Assembly (NCBI GenBank): GCA_963762825.1
Contig: CAVXLZ010000001.1
Coordinates: 620,001-684,000, forward strand
Origin: Miltoncostaea sp963762825
GTDB taxonomy: Bacteria > Actinomycetota > Thermoleophilia > Miltoncostaeales > Miltoncostaeaceae
Direction of reading: 5' to 3'
Length of the DNA: 64,000 nt
In this document: one piece after another, positions 63,943-64,000 of the stretch
Layout of the letters: the number at the start of each line of letters is the position of its first letter
Numbering within the stretch: position 1 is the first letter of the stretch
The notes under the pieces: generated by a model
What the model saw: the letters and a program-made list of their open reading frames with translations, nothing else
What the model was told of the DNA's origin: nothing
Database searches by the model: none
Translations under genes and position numbers: made by a program

Positions 63943-64000
63943 GCTCCGCAGACTAACGATCCGCGGCGCTCGATGGCGGACGCTCGGCCCGCTGCAGCAG

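Overview
The window is very G+C-rich (by eye about 70%), with strongly GC-biased third codon positions, many GTG and some TTG starts, and long runs of genes that overlap by 1-4 bases. Gene content (hrcA-dnaJ-prmA-rsmE-HIT-phoH-ybeY-era order, an F420/deazaflavin-type oxidoreductase, ImuB/DnaE2 with GAAC-N4-GTTC SOS boxes, a CcmG/CcmH pair, an FHA+helical regulator of a type common in Thermoleophilia) points to an uncultured member of the Actinomycetota, probably class Thermoleophilia. This is inference from gene families; no rRNA or tRNA gene was found to anchor it.

Layout. 1-18.7 kb is a core housekeeping block: comEC, holA, rpsT (convergent), murJ, lepA, hemW (frameshifted), hrcA, an unknown gene, a PlsC-like acyltransferase, then on the minus strand a PNPOx-like protein, a proline-rich membrane protein and a truncated aldo/keto reductase, followed by dnaJ, prmA, rsmE, HIT, phoH, ybeY, a DgkA-PAP2 fusion and era. 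18.7-23.2 kb is accessory (DCC protein, AraC regulator, DUF1772 protein, a secreted protein, a Fpg/Nei glycosylase). 23.2-28.6 kb is a compact metabolic operon deoC-hisIE-trpE-trpG-trpD-trpC; trpE carries a one-base deletion. 28.6-34.9 kb holds a wall hydrolase, a thioredoxin/CcmH pair and two signalling proteins (degenerate GGDEF + HD-GYP, and HDOD-LuxR).

34.9-37.5 kb is a scrambled segment. It lies between the two halves of a broken DUF72 gene and contains a second copy of the DUF72 tail, the 5' stump of a Ser/Thr kinase, a frameshifted FHA regulator and a strongly initiated 142-aa orphan gene with a perfect hairpin terminator. 37.5-44.8 kb is a mix of small oxidoreductase, membrane, secreted and wall genes plus an Fe-S carrier and a thiolase. 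44.8-53.6 kb holds the two arms of an SOS mutasome (dnaE2; imuB-DUF6504). Each is driven by a LexA box that abuts the start codon, so the mRNAs should be leaderless. A LuxR regulator/cupin pair and a secreted amidase lie between the arms.

53.6-57.7 kb is the most system-like part. A CarH-type B12 photoreceptor repressor is transcribed divergently from an operon of four small genes (two of them short membrane proteins), with a perfect inverted repeat bracketing the operon promoter, and it is followed by a PAS-GGDEF-HD-GYP c-di-GMP protein. 57.9-64 kb ends with a nitroreductase, a triple Fe-S (Fer4-like + 2 CDGSH) protein, a methyltransferase remnant, arfB-topB and a phosphofructokinase with a pyrophosphate-type signature.

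At least three otherwise conserved genes are each interrupted by one missing or extra base. That suggests either a draft-quality assembly or genuine decay, and it should be settled before any frameshift is given biological meaning. Leaderless promoters (a TANNNT -10 box about six bases before the start codon) recur through the window.
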